Part shown: piece after piece, positions 62,778-64,000 of the stretch
Numbering within the stretch: position 1 is the first letter of the stretch
How the letters are laid out: each line of letters opens with the position of its first letter
From: Candidatus Nitrospira nitrosa
GTDB taxonomy: Bacteria; Nitrospirota; Nitrospiria; Nitrospirales; Nitrospiraceae
Reading direction: 5' to 3'
DNA: 64,000 nt
Assembly: GCF_001458735.1 (NCBI RefSeq)
Contig: NZ_CZQA01000008.1
Location: 496,001-560,000, forward strand
Notes under the pieces: model-generated
Database searches by the model: none
Seen by the model: only the letters and a program-made list of their open reading frames with translations
What the model was told of the DNA's origin: nothing
Position numbers and translations under genes: made by a program

Positions 62778-63142
62778 GACTCTCGCGTCATCTCCTCAAT
62801 CCGCAACGCACACTTGTCCCATACTAGAAGCATGATTCATAGCAACTGGATCGGATTTCGTCTTTCTCGCCTATACTGAGCTCCGTCGACGCATTACTAA
62901 CCCTACCGATGTGAGGGGTCACTAACCGGGCTTGTGCAACACCGGACCCAAGACCATCGCTCATGTTTTGTTCCAGTGAATACAAGGGATCGATCAGGAA
63001 ATCTCGGATCACATTGAGCTTGAAACGAGAACGACCGGCCTCTTACGAAGCCGGCCGTTACACGACTAATCAAATTTGCTTTCTGTGCAGCTCTACCGGA
63101 GCCACTCAGAGAGCACTATCTGCTCCCTCTCAAAGAAGGAAC
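62778..63142. other. Intergenic stretch between convergent genes
   Basis: About 365 nt. The only structure seen is a hairpin AACGACCGGC (63030-63039) / GCCGGCCGTT (63050-63059), 9 of 10 pairing, which may terminate the minus-strand beta-propeller gene; no T-run is clear. No gene identified. Confidence 0.55.
63030..63059 (-). terminator. Hairpin downstream of the beta-propeller gene
   Basis: 10-bp imperfect stem with a 10-nt loop, about 84 nt after the gene's stop on the minus strand. Lacks a strong poly-U tract, so termination is uncertain. Confidence 0.4.
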
Positions 63143-64000
63143 TCAGAGTGGAACGCTTGACTGAAACGTCAGTTCCCCAGTTGCCGGATTGATCATATAG
63201 ACAAAGATATCCTTCGTATCACGATGCACCACATAGACAAACTTTCCCGTCGGATCTACCGTAATACCCTCCGGGTCGCCGCTTGCAGCAACCTTTGGTC
63301 CCACTGTCAGCACGCCTCCCGCATCAATTGTATAGGTCGAGATAGTATCTGCCTGGCCATCTGTCACATAGGCAAACTTCCTGGTCAGATCAACCGTCAC
63401 ACCCTCCGGGCCACTCCCTGTGGAGACGGGCAGACCCGGCACCGGTGCTAGTTCCCCTGTTGGATTAATGCTATACGTCGAGACTGTATTCGATTTCTCA
63501 TTTGTGACATAGAGAAATGATCCAGTTGGGTCTATCGCGATCGCATTTGGGCCTAAACCAGTTGCTAAAGGCACGTTGGGCACTGTCACATCCTCCAATT
63601 TTCCCGTTGTCGCATTAATCTTATAGGTTGAGATAGTGTCTGCTCTAAAATTCGCGACATAGGCCCGTGTTCCCGTGCTATTGATGGCGACGGCATCAGG
63701 ACCTCCACCCGTAAGCTTATGCTCTACCAGTTCCAGCAACCCGTTCGCGACAATCCTATAGACCGAGACGGTATCCGAGTCAAAATTTGTGACATACACG
63801 AAGTTGTGCGCCCAATCCACGGTGATAGAAGCAGGCCTATTTCCTGCTGGAACCGGCGAACCCAGCGATGCCAGCGCTCCGTCCGTTCCAATCGCATAGG
63901 CCGACACTGTGTCCGAACTAAAATTCGTCACATACGCTAGCTTCCTGGTGCTGTTTGCTGCAATGAACGTCGGTTGAAATCCCGTACAGATTTCCCCACT
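63143..64000 (-). CDS. Beta-propeller (YncE/lactonase-like) protein, N-terminus cut by window edge
   Basis: Frame is open to the window end, so the 5' part is missing. Repeated blades of about 50 residues have YVTNFxSDTVSxYxI with variations: AYVTNFSSDTVSAY, FVYVTNFDSDTVSVY, RAYVANFRADTISTY, FLYVTNEKSNTVSTY, FAYVTDGQADTISTY, FVYVVHRDTKDIFVY. Each is followed by 'PTG..L.....' and 'G..P..ia.dp'. This is a seven-bladed lactonase/YncE-type propeller, usually exported; catalytic function not visible. Confidence 0.85.
   Translation of the reverse strand, partial: SGEICTGFQPTFIAANSTRKLAYVTNFSSDTVSAYAIGTDGALASLGSPVPAGNRPASITVDWAHNFVYVTNFDSDTVSVYRIVANGLLELVEHKLTGGGPDAVAINSTGTRAYVANFRADTISTYKINATTGKLEDVTVPNVPLATGLGPNAIAIDPTGSFLYVTNEKSNTVSTYSINPTGELAPVPGLPVSTGSGPEGVTVDLTRKFAYVTDGQADTISTYTIDAGGVLTVGPKVAASGDPEGITVDPTGKFVYVVHRDTKDIFVYMINPATGELTFQSSVPL

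Noticed and set aside
1-64000. CRISPR array
   Set aside because: No set of regularly spaced direct repeats was seen; the spacer 'words' are irregular.

Overview
Bacterial chromosomal window of moderately high GC (roughly mid-50s % by eye), gene-dense, with standard code and Shine-Dalgarno starts. Gene content fits a Gram-negative, probably Nitrospira-like (Nitrospirota) chromosome: lipoprotein maturation and Lol sorting genes, DsrE/TusA sulfur-relay proteins, many c-type or Rieske redox proteins, a PGPGW membrane protein, TraF-like outer-membrane protein and toxin-antitoxin debris. The genus is an inference from gene content; there is no 16S gene here.

Layout. 1-10 kb: threonine catabolism (tdh-kbl, kbl cut by the left edge), YceI, a zinc alcohol dehydrogenase followed by hicAB, a split phage-like zinc-ribbon pair, VF530 and YaeQ, a HemD-like protein, a VOC protein, an MBL-fold hydrolase and a UDP-glucuronate 4-epimerase-like enzyme. 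10-24 kb: cation/proton antiporter with TrkA domains, Rieske oxygenase, DsrE-TusA, fused formiminotransferase-cyclodeaminase, rpsU, nth, a second DsrE, polA, and small hypothetical proteins. 24-29 kb: tRNA-Leu(UAA), a beta-barrel protein, a solute-binding lipoprotein followed by a Tll0287-like haem protein, YtxH, lgt. 29-36.5 kb: a tight minus-strand run of thioredoxin-like protein, mini zinc ribbon, AddB, AddA and a minimal zincin. 36.5-47 kb is the accessory part: secreted EEP-family protein, PIN/AbrB toxin-antitoxin pair, a nonsense-mutated DUF3817 gene, an XhoI/PaeR7I-type restriction-modification pair, a nonsense-mutated vapB-like gene, a DEAH helicase, and both subunits of DNA topoisomerase VI. 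47-54 kb: WD40-type protein, DUF4124 protein, flavin-binding protein, M36/M4-like secreted peptidase, PilZ. 54-64 kb: lnt, prfB (with its programmed frameshift), lysS, lolC/E, lolD, a TraF-like barrel, a lipoprotein and a partial beta-propeller protein.

The most unusual signal is architectural. At four places an intact gene is followed by foreign-looking or decayed DNA and then by a second, diverged copy of that gene's own 3' end in the same orientation: adh-[hicAB]-adh', EEP-[PIN/AbrB]-EEP', a small membrane-protein gene-[M36 peptidase]-its 3' end, and weakly polA-[decayed DNA]-polA'. At two of them the cargo is a complete toxin-antitoxin pair. Separately, two MITE-like inverted-repeat elements and one REP-like palindrome end exactly on the stop codon of a flanking gene. 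Together these suggest that gene 3' ends are the preferred entry points for mobile DNA in this genome. Several genes are broken by one change (in-frame TAA in vapB and DUF3817; one extra base in a short homopolymer in an antitoxin relic and a barrel protein), which is either recent decay or sequence error. All comparisons were made by eye; identities are hand counts.
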